A DNA stretch of 51,167 nt from Desulfobulbaceae bacterium (GTDB taxonomy: Bacteria; Desulfobacterota; Desulfobulbia; Desulfobulbales; Desulfobulbaceae): NCBI GenBank assembly GCA_023544645.1, contig JAMJFO010000020.1, forward strand, positions 1 to 51,167, in the 5' to 3' direction. Of this stretch, positions 8,199 to 17,057 are shown piece after piece. The notes beneath the pieces are model-generated. The model was given only the letters and a program-made list of their open reading frames with translations. It searched no databases and had not been told where the DNA came from. Positions within the stretch are counted from its first letter, which is position 1. Each line of letters begins with the position of its first letter. A program made the position numbers and the translations under genes.

Positions 8199-10355
8199 TC
8201 AGGCAGAATAATCAGAACGGACCAGAACCTCCCTGGGCCTTGATCCGTCCGACGGTCCGACGATCCCCTCTTTTTCCATCAGCTCGATCATGCGCGCCGC
8301 GCGATTGTATCCCACCCGCAACCGTCTTTGCACCATGGATATCGAAGCCTGGCCAGTTTCGGTAACCACGGCAACGGCTTCGTCATATTTCTCATCATAA
8401 TCCCCCTCGATCTCGCCGTTGGCAGGGGTCTCCTCTTCAACGACTGCCAGGACCGACTGGTCATACTCAGCGGTTCCCTGCCCCTTGATAAACTCAATTA
8501 TCCTTTCGGTCTCTGCCTCGGAAATAAAGGCGCCGTGAATACGCTGTAATTTAGCCGCTCCCGGCGGTGAAAACAGCATATCACCGTCGCCGAGGAGATT
8601 CTCGGCGCCGCCCTGATCGAGGATAGTCCTGGAATCAACCTTGGAGGAGACCTTGAACGATATGCGCGTCGGGAAGTTTGCCTTGATCAGACCGGTCAGA
8701 ACATCCACCGACGGGCGCTGGGTGGCCAGCATAATGTGCATTCCGGCTGCCCGTGCCATCTGCGCCAATCTGGCAATTGAGCTTTCAACATCCTTGGAGG
8801 CCACCATCATCAGGTCGGCCAGTTCATCAACAATGATAACGATATAGGGAATCTTTTCTACGTCCGGCAGGTCATTGTACGAATCAAATGACTTGACCCG
8901 TTTCTCTTCCAACAGCCGATAGCGGCGCTCCATCTCCTTGACAGCCCACATCAGGGCCCGGCTGGCCATTTTCGGCTCAACCACTACCGGGTGCAGCAGG
9001 TGCGGAATATCTTCATACACGGACAGTTCGATACGCTTGGGGTCAACCATCAGAAGCCGCACTTCCTCTGGCGAGGATTTAAAAAGAATTGAGGCGATGA
9101 AGGCATTAATGGCCACGGATTTCCCGGCGCCGGTAGCTCCGGCAATGAGCAGGTGCGGCATCCGGGTGATATCGGCAACAACCGGCCGGCCGACAACGTC
9201 CAGGCCAAGCGCCAGGCTGAGCCTGGACTTGGAGTCCCGGTATTTTTCCGTTGCCAGAATATCGCGCAGGTACACAGTTTTACGTATGGGATTGGGGATC
9301 TCGATGCCCAGGGCCGCCTTGCCCGGAATGGAACCGACTATGCGAACCCGGTTGACTTTGAGGGCAAGGGCCAGGTCTTCTGCCAGGGAAACGATCTTGT
9401 TGATCTTGACCCCGGGGGCCGGCGCGTATTCGTATGTAGTGACCACCGGTCCGGGGGATATGCCCGTCACCTGCCCTGAAACGCCGAAATCTTCGAGCTT
9501 GGCGATCAGAATCTGGCTGACCTGGTAGTAATGATCCTTGTCGATCCCGATATCCTGCTGTTCATGCCGGTCAAGCAGCTTCAGGGAGGGCAGCCGGTAA
9601 TCTCCGGCCCGCGCCGGGCGCACGGCAAAATGGCTGTCGTCGGCATCATCCACCTGTTCCACCGCCACCGGCTCATGAACCGCCGGCACACTTTCCTCCT
9701 TCCTGATGGACGAGGGAGCGGAATCAGCAACCTTCGGTTCTGTTCTGACTGCGGCAGGCGCGCTCTTTTTCGATGCCACCGCTTTTTTCGAGAACTTCTT
9801 CCCCACTGACGTGATCGTCTGCCACAACCATTTCAATGTCCCCGCCGGCGAAAAACGCACAGCAGCCATCAAGGAAAAAATGAGGATAAGCAGCAGCAGC
9901 AGAATAGAGCCGACATTCCCGATGATCCGGCTGAGCAGGCGCCAGATCAGCTCGCCCAGATAGCCGCCCGGTTTAAGAAATTCCGGCGAAAAAACAAGCT
10001 GCCGGGCAATGGCAAGAAGACCGCTGGCCGAAAGCAGTATACCGGAAATGCCAGCCACCAGGAACGGTAATCGATTGCCCGAACTGCCGGGGAGCATGGC
10101 GGCAACCGAAGAATACACAAGAATCAGCACCGGGAGAAAAGCAGTAAGGCCGAAAAAACTGAAGAGATTGTGAGCGATATAAAACCCCAGGGTGCCGCAC
10201 CAGTTATCCCGTGGCGCCTGCAGAGCCGGCGGCTCCTCCAGCAGAGGAAGTGAGTAGCTGACAAGGCACAGCAGCAGAAACACTGCCAGGAAAAGGGTAA
10301 AGAGGGAAATAATCTCGTCGCGGAAAGGTGATTTTTTCTTCTGGGGCAGGGGCAT
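8199..10355 (-). CDS. ftsK: DNA translocase FtsK
   Basis: 718 aa. Septum-located double-stranded DNA pump that clears the chromosome from the closing septum and activates XerCD at dif. Four N-terminal membrane helices (about 17-37, 57-85, 97-120 and 145-167) are followed by a short charged linker and the RecA-like motor. The motor has Walker A GATGAGKS and Walker B IVDELADLM. The C-terminal winged-helix gamma domain (about 650-710) recognises KOPS sites. The linker is much shorter than in E. coli FtsK, as in most non-enteric versions. It starts 2 bases after nusB and is presumably the last gene of the ribF/rib-nusB-ftsK run. Confidence 0.95.
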   Translation of the reverse strand: MPLPQKKKSPFRDEIISLFTLFLAVFLLLCLVSYSLPLLEEPPALQAPRDNWCGTLGFYIAHNLFSFFGLTAFLPVLILVYSSVAAMLPGSSGNRLPFLVAGISGILLSASGLLAIARQLVFSPEFLKPGGYLGELIWRLLSRIIGNVGSILLLLLILIFSLMAAVRFSPAGTLKWLWQTITSVGKKFSKKAVASKKSAPAAVRTEPKVADSAPSSIRKEESVPAVHEPVAVEQVDDADDSHFAVRPARAGDYRLPSLKLLDRHEQQDIGIDKDHYYQVSQILIAKLEDFGVSGQVTGISPGPVVTTYEYAPAPGVKINKIVSLAEDLALALKVNRVRIVGSIPGKAALGIEIPNPIRKTVYLRDILATEKYRDSKSRLSLALGLDVVGRPVVADITRMPHLLIAGATGAGKSVAINAFIASILFKSSPEEVRLLMVDPKRIELSVYEDIPHLLHPVVVEPKMASRALMWAVKEMERRYRLLEEKRVKSFDSYNDLPDVEKIPYIVIIVDELADLMMVASKDVESSIARLAQMARAAGMHIMLATQRPSVDVLTGLIKANFPTRISFKVSSKVDSRTILDQGGAENLLGDGDMLFSPPGAAKLQRIHGAFISEAETERIIEFIKGQGTAEYDQSVLAVVEEETPANGEIEGDYDEKYDEAVAVVTETGQASISMVQRRLRVGYNRAARMIELMEKEGIVGPSDGSRPREVLVRSDYSA

Positions 10356-10357
10356 GG

Positions 10358-10780
10358 TTATTCTTTGGCAGCCGGTTCAATACTATCCAGTATACCGTTA
10401 ATGAACGCAACCGAATCAGGCATGGAATAGTGCTTGGCAATTTCGAGCGCCTCGTTGATCGCTACCTTTGCCGGGACCTCATCTCCATACTTTATCTCGT
10501 AGATCGCGATACGCAGAATATTACGATCGACCATGGACATTCTTTCCAGCCGCCAGTGATGGGACTGGGCCTTGACCAGTTGGTCTATTTCGTCAATCTT
10601 TGCGCAGATGCCGGTTATCAACTGCCGGGCATAGGGCAGGGGTTTTCCGCCGGTCTCGAAAGAGGCGCAGAAACGGTCCAGTTCTTCAGCAACGGAAGCG
10701 GGGTCATGGGCCTGCTGCTGAAAATCATGGCCGAAAAGAAACTGCAGAACGATCTCCCTGGATTTTCGACGCAGTCCCAT
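10358..10780 (-). CDS. nusB: Transcription antitermination factor NusB
   Basis: 140 aa, normal length. All-helical RNA-binding protein that acts with NusE/S10 at boxA of rRNA operons. Recognisable features include the N-terminal RRKSREIVLQFLFGHDF and the C-terminal block RIAIYEIKYGDEVPAKVAINEALEIAKHY, with the family's NEALEIAK signature. It lies 42 bases after ribH and directly before ftsK. The ribH-nusB pairing is one of the commonest conserved gene neighbourhoods in bacteria and supports both calls. Confidence 0.95.
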   Translation of the reverse strand: MGLRRKSREIVLQFLFGHDFQQQAHDPASVAEELDRFCASFETGGKPLPYARQLITGICAKIDEIDQLVKAQSHHWRLERMSMVDRNILRIAIYEIKYGDEVPAKVAINEALEIAKHYSMPDSVAFINGILDSIEPAAKE

Positions 10781-10822
10781 TGGTGTTCACCCAGCCCTGT
10801 TCACGACTTTTTCAGACAACGG

Positions 10823-11287
10823 TTAAAGCGCATCAACCAGGTTGATCATCTCCAAGGCGGCGACTGCCACCTCGGATCCCTTGTTGCCGGCCTTGGACCC
10901 GGCACGTTCAATTGCCTGTTCAATGGTCTCGGTGGTCAGCACACCAAAAAGCACCGGTACTCCGCTGTCCAGCATGACCTGTGCCGAACCCTTTGCCACC
11001 TCGCCGGCCACATAATCAAAATGGGGCGTTGCCCCGCGGATAACAACCCCGAGACAGATCACTGCGTCATATTTTCCCGATTTAGCCATTTTCTGGGTGA
11101 TCAGGGGGATTTCAAAAGCGCCGGGCACCCGGGCGACTTCAATATCCTTATCCGCCACCCCGGAACGGATCAGGGCGTCCAGCGCCCCTTCCAGTAATTT
11201 TTCCGAGATAAATGAGTTGAAACGCGAAACAACGATTCCCAGTTTCCTGCCATCGCCCTTCAGGCTGCCTTCTATGTATTTTACCAT
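10823..11287 (-). CDS. ribH: 6,7-dimethyl-8-ribityllumazine synthase
   Basis: 154 aa. Condenses 5-amino-6-ribitylamino-uracil with 3,4-dihydroxy-2-butanone 4-phosphate, the penultimate step of riboflavin synthesis; forms a hollow capsid. Signature segments are [19 protein letters not shown], the substrate loop [25 protein letters not shown] with the catalytic histidine, and [16 protein letters not shown]. It sits between ribBA (56 bases upstream) and nusB, giving the order ribE-ribBA-ribH-nusB on the minus strand. Confidence 0.97.
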   Translation of the reverse strand: MVKYIEGSLKGDGRKLGIVVSRFNSFISEKLLEGALDALIRSGVADKDIEVARVPGAFEIPLITQKMAKSGKYDAVICLGVVIRGATPHFDYVAGEVAKGSAQVMLDSGVPVLFGVLTTETIEQAIERAGSKAGNKGSEVAVAALEMINLVDAL

Positions 11288-11343
11288 CTCTCTGCCTTTT
11301 TTTTATTATCGTGACCGGTTCGCTGCCGCACCATCAGGGTCCA

Positions 11344-12588
11344 TCACGGATCACCGGTAATATCGTCCAGGGGCGCATCTCCATACAGTTCGAGGATATG
11401 GCCCATTTTGTCCCGTTTGGTCCGCATGTATTCCTTGTTTTCCGCTTCGCTCAGTATCTCAATGGGGAAACGGTCGACAACCTTGAGGCCGTATCCTTCA
11501 AGACCGACTATCTTTTTCGGATTATTGGTCAAAAGCTGCATCTCCCGCACACCAAGGTCGCGGAGAATCTGCGCCCCGATGCCGTAGTCGCGCAGGTCCG
11601 GCTTGAAACCAAGCTGGACATTGGCCTCCACCGTATCAAGGCCTTCATCGTCCTGCAGGGTATAGGCCTTCAGCTTATTCACCAGGCCGATCCCGCGTCC
11701 TTCCTGCCGCATGTACAATATGACCCCGCAGCCCTCCTGTTCAACCATGCGCATGGCGGCATGGAGCTGCGCTCCGCAGTCGCAGCGCGCGGAGCCGAAA
11801 ACATCGCCGGTCAGGCATTCGGAATGGACCCGCACCATAACCGGTTTCTCGGGATCTATCTCACCTTTGACCAGGGCGATATGTTCAAATTGGTCGACAT
11901 CATTGGTATAGACTATGGCGCGGAAAGTTCCGGCATGAATGGTGGGCAGGCGCGCTTCGGCTGCACGGTGCACCAGGGTGTCCATGCGCAGCCGGTAGGC
12001 AACAAGGTCGGCGATGGTCGCGATCTTCAGATTATGTTTGTGGGCAAATTTCTCCAGATCAGGCATCCGGGCCATGGTGCCGTCATCCTTCATGACCTCG
12101 CAGATAATACCGGCGGTCCGCATTCCGGCCAGCCGCGCCAGATCCACCGATCCTTCGGTCTGGCCGGTGCGCACCAGAACGCCGCCTTTGCGAGCCCTGA
12201 GCGGAAAAACATGACCGGGACTGATGATATCATACGGCTTGGCATCCGGGTCCACTGCAGCCTCAATGGTCCGTGCCCGGTCAGCAGCCGAAATGCCGGT
12301 TGTCACCCCGGTACGGGCTTCAATACTAATAGTAAAACCTGTGCCGTATGGCGACTTGTTATCCCGCACCATCATGGGCAGGTTCAGCTGTTCAATAATA
12401 TCAGGGCTCATGGACAGGCAGATGAGACCGCGTCCATGGGTGGCCATGAAGTTAATGGCCTCGGGCGTGACCGCTTCAGCGGCCATGCACAGGTCACCTT
12501 CGTTTTCCCGGTCTTCATCATCAACCAGGATGACCATTTTACCGGCCCTGATATCCTCTATAACCTCTTCAATGGGACTTACTGCCAT
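11344..12588 (-). CDS. ribBA: Bifunctional DHBP synthase / GTP cyclohydrolase II
   Basis: 414 aa. The N-terminal half (residues about 1-205) makes 3,4-dihydroxy-2-butanone 4-phosphate from ribulose 5-phosphate and shows the metal-binding [10 protein letters not shown] and THGRGLICL. The C-terminal half opens the GTP ring to start riboflavin synthesis; it retains the zinc cysteines in [20 protein letters not shown] and the RQEGRGIGL motif. Both active sites look complete, so this is a true bifunctional enzyme. It starts 28 bases after ribE and is followed by ribH, forming a continuous riboflavin block. Confidence 0.97.
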   Translation of the reverse strand: MAVSPIEEVIEDIRAGKMVILVDDEDRENEGDLCMAAEAVTPEAINFMATHGRGLICLSMSPDIIEQLNLPMMVRDNKSPYGTGFTISIEARTGVTTGISAADRARTIEAAVDPDAKPYDIISPGHVFPLRARKGGVLVRTGQTEGSVDLARLAGMRTAGIICEVMKDDGTMARMPDLEKFAHKHNLKIATIADLVAYRLRMDTLVHRAAEARLPTIHAGTFRAIVYTNDVDQFEHIALVKGEIDPEKPVMVRVHSECLTGDVFGSARCDCGAQLHAAMRMVEQEGCGVILYMRQEGRGIGLVNKLKAYTLQDDEGLDTVEANVQLGFKPDLRDYGIGAQILRDLGVREMQLLTNNPKKIVGLEGYGLKVVDRFPIEILSEAENKEYMRTKRDKMGHILELYGDAPLDDITGDP

Positions 12589-12616
12589 TTTCCTGATTCT
12601 CCTTCCTTTCCGGTCA

Positions 12617-13276
12617 TCAACCTTTGAGAAAACCGTGTTCAGCCAGAAAGGCGGAATTTATCTTACTGCCGGTTCCTGCATGGACGGACTTATCTGTCAG
12701 CAGTTTTTCGACATATTTACCTATAATATCAACCTCGATGTTGACCCGGTCTCCCGGATGCAATTCACCCAGGGTGGTGACCGCCAGGGTATGGGGAATG
12801 ATCGATACCGTGAATCGATCCCCTTCACAGCTGTTGACCGTCAGGCTGACACCGTTGATGGCCACGGAACCTTTTTCAATAACATATTTTGTCAGCGAAC
12901 GGGACAAAGAAAAGGTAAACAGGGTAAAATCACCTTTGCTGCGGCGATCCTCCACCCGGCCCTGGGCATCCACATGACCGCTGACCATGTGCCCCCCCAG
13001 CCTGTCGCTCAATCGCAGAGCCCGCTCAAGATTCACCATGCTGCCGGTTTTCAGGCCGCTGAGACCGGTCCGGGAAAGGGTTTCCGGGGACACATCAACC
13101 AGGAAAGAATTTCCCCTGATATCACGGGCGGTGAGACACACGCCATTGACGGCAATGGACTCGCCCTCCTCCGGATCGCTCAGATCAAAATCGGCCTTGA
13201 GCAGAAAAACCATCCCCCCGCCGGATGCCTGGGCTCTGTCTACCCTGCCGCGCCCCTGGATAATCCCGGTGAACAT
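12617..13276 (-). CDS. ribE: Riboflavin synthase alpha chain
   Basis: 219 aa. Dismutates two lumazine molecules to riboflavin, the last step of the pathway. The characteristic [12 protein letters not shown] start is present. Two internally similar lumazine-binding repeats follow (about 1-95 and 96-195), the second with [16 protein letters not shown] and [20 protein letters not shown]. It begins three bases after the stop of the upstream TPR gene, which implies translational coupling. In some nomenclatures the gene is called ribC. Confidence 0.96.
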   Translation of the reverse strand: MFTGIIQGRGRVDRAQASGGGMVFLLKADFDLSDPEEGESIAVNGVCLTARDIRGNSFLVDVSPETLSRTGLSGLKTGSMVNLERALRLSDRLGGHMVSGHVDAQGRVEDRRSKGDFTLFTFSLSRSLTKYVIEKGSVAINGVSLTVNSCEGDRFTVSIIPHTLAVTTLGELHPGDRVNIEVDIIGKYVEKLLTDKSVHAGTGSKINSAFLAEHGFLKG

Positions 13277-13279
13277 GGA

Positions 13280-13885
13280 TCAGGCCAGCTCCGCCGCCTG
13301 AGCTCTTTGTTCAAATTCCCGGGCCAAACGGCTGTGCTTGAAGTTGGCGTGAATCCCGGCGATGGTCCGCAGGGCATCCGCTGCTTTGGCGTTCTCGCCC
13401 ATCTGGGTATAGACTTCGGCAATCACCTCCAGGATCTCAACCGTTCCTTTGGGATCCCGCAGCTGGGAATAATGATCAAAGATATCGAACAACAGGCTCA
13501 AGGCCTTGTCCAGCTCCCCGGTCCGCTTATATATGCCGGCAATCTTGCGGTTCAGCGAAACCGTGGAAAAAATATCATGCTCTTTTTCGCAGATATCATA
13601 AGCCCGCTGGAAGTGTTCGAGGGCCATCCGGTATTCTTCTTTAGCCACACAGACGTCTCCAAGTCGGTCGGAACAATTGGCAATCCCCTGCTCATCCCCC
13701 TGCTCCTCAAAACCGCGCAGGGCATTATGATATGCCATGGCGGCCTGGGCAAACTCACCCTGGCTGAAAAAATCGCGTCCTGCCTTATAATCCGCCTTGG
13801 CCGGATCCTCATCAAGGGCCGGGTCTTTTTTCTCTTCCTTGTACAGCGGATCAAGTGATTCCACGGGTTGTCTCTGCTCTGTCAT
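13280..13885 (-). CDS. TPR-repeat protein, function unknown
   Basis: 201 aa, soluble, no signal peptide. A charged N-terminus is followed by helical repeats with TPR spacing: [20 protein letters not shown], the [20 protein letters not shown] region, and [20 protein letters not shown]. Such repeats bind protein partners. It lies 9 bases after the Zn-finger/HEAT gene and immediately before ribE. Nothing in it suggests a riboflavin enzyme, so its place in the operon may be only transcriptional convenience. No catalytic motif is seen. Confidence 0.75.
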   Translation of the reverse strand: MTEQRQPVESLDPLYKEEKKDPALDEDPAKADYKAGRDFFSQGEFAQAAMAYHNALRGFEEQGDEQGIANCSDRLGDVCVAKEEYRMALEHFQRAYDICEKEHDIFSTVSLNRKIAGIYKRTGELDKALSLLFDIFDHYSQLRDPKGTVEILEVIAEVYTQMGENAKAADALRTIAGIHANFKHSRLAREFEQRAQAAELA

Positions 13886-13894
13886 CGTTATTCC

Positions 13895-15019
13895 CTAATT
13901 GTGCTGTATCAGTTCTACGGCCCTGGTCGCCAGCTGTGCAACAGTGGTCTGCATTGGCCGCCCTTCTTCATAAATCGTTATCTGGTGCTGATCATCCTGC
14001 AGCCCCATTACCTGGAAAAGCGCTTCCGAGGCTTTTATACGGCCCATGAGCCGGGCCATCAGCCCTCGGATAACAGGATCATGGTGCCCGAGAAAATGGA
14101 ACGTCGAGTAAAACGGGGTCTTGCGGATCAGGTCCGGCCTGGATTCCGCGATCTCGCCCAGTGCCCATAACACATGGCGCCTGGTTGACTCCTCGCCCAT
14201 GAAATTGAGCAGGTGCCTGGTAAAAGCGCCGTAAATATCAGGACGGGCGGAAATAACGGAGCCGATGGCTTCAATCATCCCCCAGTTTGTTGCCGCAGAA
14301 TCGGTGCATGCCTCGAACAGCCTGTGCAGAAGATCGGCAACCGGGCCAGGCTCACGGCTCGACAGCCTTGCACAGACCTGGCCGATAACCCAGGAGGTGT
14401 GATACCTGCCGGCTTCATCCGGTTCATACAGAAGCCGCTGCAGGAAGCGCAATGTTCTCCGATCATCGAAGCAGAGATCGACAAGGGAATCGATATCGCC
14501 CGAGGCGACAAGCTCCTTGACCAGTTTTTTATCCGCCCGCTTTTTCTTCCGCTTGGGATCGCGTTCCGGCTCCATTACCGGGGCCATTGAAACAGGCTCC
14601 CCTGCCGCACTGCCCGGAGCGGCGCCCTGTTTTTCCTGGACACGTTGGGCAATTTCGGCAACATTTCTGTGCAGGCGGACAAAATAGAGAACACCCCGCA
14701 CCCACCTGCCGTCCAGCTCCCTGGCCGGCACTACCTGGTGCGTAATTTCGTCATAATCGTCAATGCGCCCGGTCAGGTAATCATCTTCCGGGATCAACTC
14801 CCAGGCCAGGTCCCAATCATCACCACAGGCATAGACCAGAGATTCCACTATGGCTGCGCCAACGTTATGCCCCGTGGCGTCACACACATATACCGCCCCG
14901 CAATCGCAACTGCCCACCGGGAATTCCGTCATTTTCCGCTGCACGGCGTCCCTGGTCCGGCCCACATCCATGCCGCAGAATGGACACCAGGGCTTAAGGT
15001 TGTTCTTTCCCTTTTTCAT
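13895..15019 (-). CDS. Zn-finger plus HEAT-like repeat protein (resembles the DVU0298 family)
   Basis: 374 aa. N-terminal paired cysteine knuckles (CPFCGMDVG and GSCDCGAVYVCDATGHN, residues 12-50) likely bind zinc. A conserved acidic region follows (DDWDLAWELIPEDDYLTGRI), then a basic linker (about 170-190) and alpha-helical HEAT-like repeats from about 195 to the end, for example HTSWVIGQVCARL and RRHVLWALGEIAES. From memory it resembles proteins named DVU0298 family in sulfate reducers; that name is not verified here. Its ATG overlaps the stop of the upstream TPR gene (TGATG), so the two are translationally coupled. Function unknown; a protein-interaction scaffold is the safest description. 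Confidence 0.65.
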   Translation of the reverse strand: MKKGKNNLKPWCPFCGMDVGRTRDAVQRKMTEFPVGSCDCGAVYVCDATGHNVGAAIVESLVYACGDDWDLAWELIPEDDYLTGRIDDYDEITHQVVPARELDGRWVRGVLYFVRLHRNVAEIAQRVQEKQGAAPGSAAGEPVSMAPVMEPERDPKRKKKRADKKLVKELVASGDIDSLVDLCFDDRRTLRFLQRLLYEPDEAGRYHTSWVIGQVCARLSSREPGPVADLLHRLFEACTDSAATNWGMIEAIGSVISARPDIYGAFTRHLLNFMGEESTRRHVLWALGEIAESRPDLIRKTPFYSTFHFLGHHDPVIRGLMARLMGRIKASEALFQVMGLQDDQHQITIYEEGRPMQTTVAQLATRAVELIQHN

Positions 15020-15654
15020 CAGCTGCCGAGTTTTTCTTCCAGGGCCTGGACAAAACGGGGATCAACAGAATATCCAAACTCCCTGGCCTTTTCCATGTTC
15101 TTTTTCGATTCAGCATAGTCACCGCTGAAATACAGAGCCACGGCAAGATTGTTCCTGGCCATTGCCGAATCCGGATCAATAACCACGGCCTGGCGGGCCG
15201 CTTCAACCGCCTTGGCATCCTCTTCCTTCATGGTATAGGCCGAGGTCAGGTTGATCCAACCGGTGATCAGGGTGGGAACAATCTGGGTCGCCCGGGTATA
15301 CGACGCGATGGCTTCGTCAACCCTGTTCTGCTGCTGGCGGATCAGGCCGATATTGACATGGGCCTCGGCCATATCCGGCGCCACCTGCAGGGCTTTTTCA
15401 TTGAGCGCCAGAGCCTTGTCCACATCACCTCGGTCAAAGTAGATTGCCCCGAGGTTGATCAGACTCTCCACTGACTGGTCGTCCAGCTCAAGGGCCTTTT
15501 CCAACTCCCGGATGGCATCGTCAACCCTGCCGACCTGGCGATACACCAGACCAAGCTGGTGATGGGCGATGACATTCTGGGGATGCTGGGAGACAACATC
15601 CTCCAGGTCCTGGATAACCGTCTGCATATCGGCCTGCTGCGTATGTTCTGACAT
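15019..15654 (-). CDS. TPR-repeat protein, function unknown
   Basis: 211 aa. Composed almost entirely of tetratricopeptide repeats of 34 residues: HHQLGLVYRQVGRVDDAIRE, LINLGAIYFDRGDVDKALAL, HVNIGLIRQQQNRVDEAIAS and NNLAVALYFSGDYAESKKNM. No signal peptide or membrane segment, so cytoplasmic. First gene after a candidate promoter at 15729-15756 and coupled by a TGATG overlap to the Zn/HEAT gene. A likely scaffold for that partner (inference from coupling). Confidence 0.75.
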   Translation of the reverse strand: MSEHTQQADMQTVIQDLEDVVSQHPQNVIAHHQLGLVYRQVGRVDDAIRELEKALELDDQSVESLINLGAIYFDRGDVDKALALNEKALQVAPDMAEAHVNIGLIRQQQNRVDEAIASYTRATQIVPTLITGWINLTSAYTMKEEDAKAVEAARQAVVIDPDSAMARNNLAVALYFSGDYAESKKNMEKAREFGYSVDPRFVQALEEKLGS

Positions 15655-15728
15655 GGCTGTTCCTTTTTATCTCATGTTATCTGATAGTTATCGGGCATCT
15701 CCCCTTTGCCGGGGAAAAAGTATTCTAC

Positions 15729-15756
15729 ACTATAGGTATAAAGTTCATTCAGGCAA
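15729..15756 (-). promoter_or_regulatory. Candidate promoter upstream of the TPR-HEAT-TPR-rib run
   Basis: On the minus strand TTGCCT (15756-15751), 16 bases, TATAGT (15734-15729). A small hairpin CCCC-GGCAAA-GGGG follows in the leader. No FMN riboswitch-like fold was recognised here. Transcription from ribF may also read through. Confidence 0.45.
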
Positions 15757-15777
15757 GGGATAAAAAATTTTCCTCAA

Positions 15778-16749
15778 TCAGCGGCTCCACCTTTCCTCGC
15801 AGGAAAGCAGCAATTCTTTCTGCGCCTCTTCCAGGACCTGGTGCGCGATGGTGATATCCTTCCGGATCTGGACGGCCAGTTCTTCGGGACCACTGAACTT
15901 CTTTTCCCCCCGCAGGTGCTGCAGCAGGTTGATCTTGATCGCTTTGCCGTAAATATCGTCGTCAAAATCAAAAATATGGGTCTCGGCAACCAGCCTGTTT
16001 TCACCAAAGGTCGGATTATAGCCGATGTTGGACACTCCCCCGAAACAGCGGCCGTCATACACGACCTGAGTGACATACACACCGCGTTTGGGGCACAGGT
16101 CCTCTTCCGATATCTGCAGATTCGCGGTGGGAAATCCAACCACCCGTCCACCACGCTGCCTGCCGCGCTGCACCTCGCCCCGGATCTGATAATAGCGGCC
16201 AAGCAGATGTCGCACGTCACGCATCCTGCCCTCGGCAACCAGTTCCCGGATTTTGGTGCTGCTCACCAGCATGCCGTTTTCATGATGGGCTTCGATGACG
16301 GTCACGGGAAAACCTTTTTCCCTGCCCTTGGCCTTCAGGAATTCGATATTGCCGGTCCGGCCCCGGCCAAAGGCATAATCGTATCCCACAACCAGTTCCT
16401 TTACCCCGATCCTGCCGATGAGGATATCGTCAACAAACTCGTCGGCAGTGGTGGCGGCGAAATCACGGTCAAAGGGAATAACCACCAGCACATCGATCCC
16501 GGCCTTTTCGATGAGCTCGATTTTCTGCTCGGTGGTTGAAATAAGCCTGATGCTCCCCGGGCGAAGCACCTTGAGGGGGTGCGGATCAAAGGTTACGACT
16601 ATGCTTGTCCCGCCATGCCGATGGGCCAGGGCGCCGACTTCACTGAACAGCATCTGGTGGCCCAGGTGCACCCCGTCAAAGTTGCCGATGGTAGCGCAGG
16701 CCTTATGAAACGGCTGGCTGATGTCTTTGAGACTGGTGTAAAGTTTCAT
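15778..16749 (-). CDS. ribF: Bifunctional riboflavin kinase / FAD synthetase
   Basis: 323 aa from the ATG at 16749, which has an AGGGGA ribosome-binding site; an open frame continues 15 codons upstream but lacks one. Converts riboflavin to FMN and then FAD. The N-terminal adenylyltransferase domain shows IGNFDGVHLGHQ (residues about 20-30) and SSTKIRELVAEGRM. The C-terminal flavokinase domain shows GRGQ-like GRQRGGRVVGFPTANL and GVSNIGYNPTFG. The gene heads the minus-strand riboflavin cluster and diverges from tRNA-Leu. Its cofactors supply the FAD enzymes AprA, QmoA and QmoB of this window. Confidence 0.95.
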   Translation of the reverse strand: MKLYTSLKDISQPFHKACATIGNFDGVHLGHQMLFSEVGALAHRHGGTSIVVTFDPHPLKVLRPGSIRLISTTEQKIELIEKAGIDVLVVIPFDRDFAATTADEFVDDILIGRIGVKELVVGYDYAFGRGRTGNIEFLKAKGREKGFPVTVIEAHHENGMLVSSTKIRELVAEGRMRDVRHLLGRYYQIRGEVQRGRQRGGRVVGFPTANLQISEEDLCPKRGVYVTQVVYDGRCFGGVSNIGYNPTFGENRLVAETHIFDFDDDIYGKAIKINLLQHLRGEKKFSGPEELAVQIRKDITIAHQVLEEAQKELLLSCEERWSR

Positions 16750-16787
16750 GTTCCCCTGTATTTTTTTCCTCAACAAGAAAGAAGTGC

Positions 16788-16816
16788 TTGACAAATCCCG
16801 GTTTGGCTAGCATATT
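16788..16816 (+). promoter_or_regulatory. Sigma70 promoter of tRNA-Leu
   Basis: TTGACA (16788-16793), 17 bases, CATATT (16811-16816). A perfect -35 and a four-of-six -10 placed so that transcription would begin about seven bases before the mature tRNA 5' end. Confidence 0.8.
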
Positions 16817-16829
16817 TCCACCCGATCGT

Positions 16830-16916
16830 GCCGAAGTGGCGGAATTGGTAGACGCGCTAGGTTCAGGGTCTAGTGGGGGTATCCTCGTGGGAGTTCGACT
16901 CTCCCCTTCGGCACCA
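16830..16916 (+). tRNA. tRNA-Leu (anticodon CAG)
   Basis: 87-nt type II tRNA with acceptor stem GCCGAAG/CTTCGGC, anticodon stem-loop CTAGG-TTCAGGG-TCTAG giving anticodon CAG, a long variable arm typical of leucine tRNAs, T-arm GAGTTCGACTC and encoded CCA (16914-16916). A T-rich stretch (CATTTTTTT) directly follows and probably ends transcription. The region 16917-17057 holds no gene. Confidence 0.96.
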
Positions 16917-17057
16917 TCGATCATTTTTTTCTTGCACTATTATCCCTTGATCCCCGTAGTCCTGATCGACTTTTTTCTCCCCAGAGATTTGTGCTCAAGG
17001 GAAGTAGCTATACACTTTTTCATTCCAAATTCCAAGGGGCACTTGCCTGATCTTTCT

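Noticed and set aside
11311-12627. A 438-codon open frame on the plus strand opposite ribBA
   Set aside because: It is the antisense shadow of a fully conserved bifunctional enzyme, has low-complexity His/Gly-rich translation and no ribosome-binding site.
15655-16829. FMN riboswitch upstream of the riboflavin genes
   Set aside because: Neither the leader at 15655-15777 nor 16750-16829 shows the multi-stem RFN pattern; only a small 4-bp hairpin is present.
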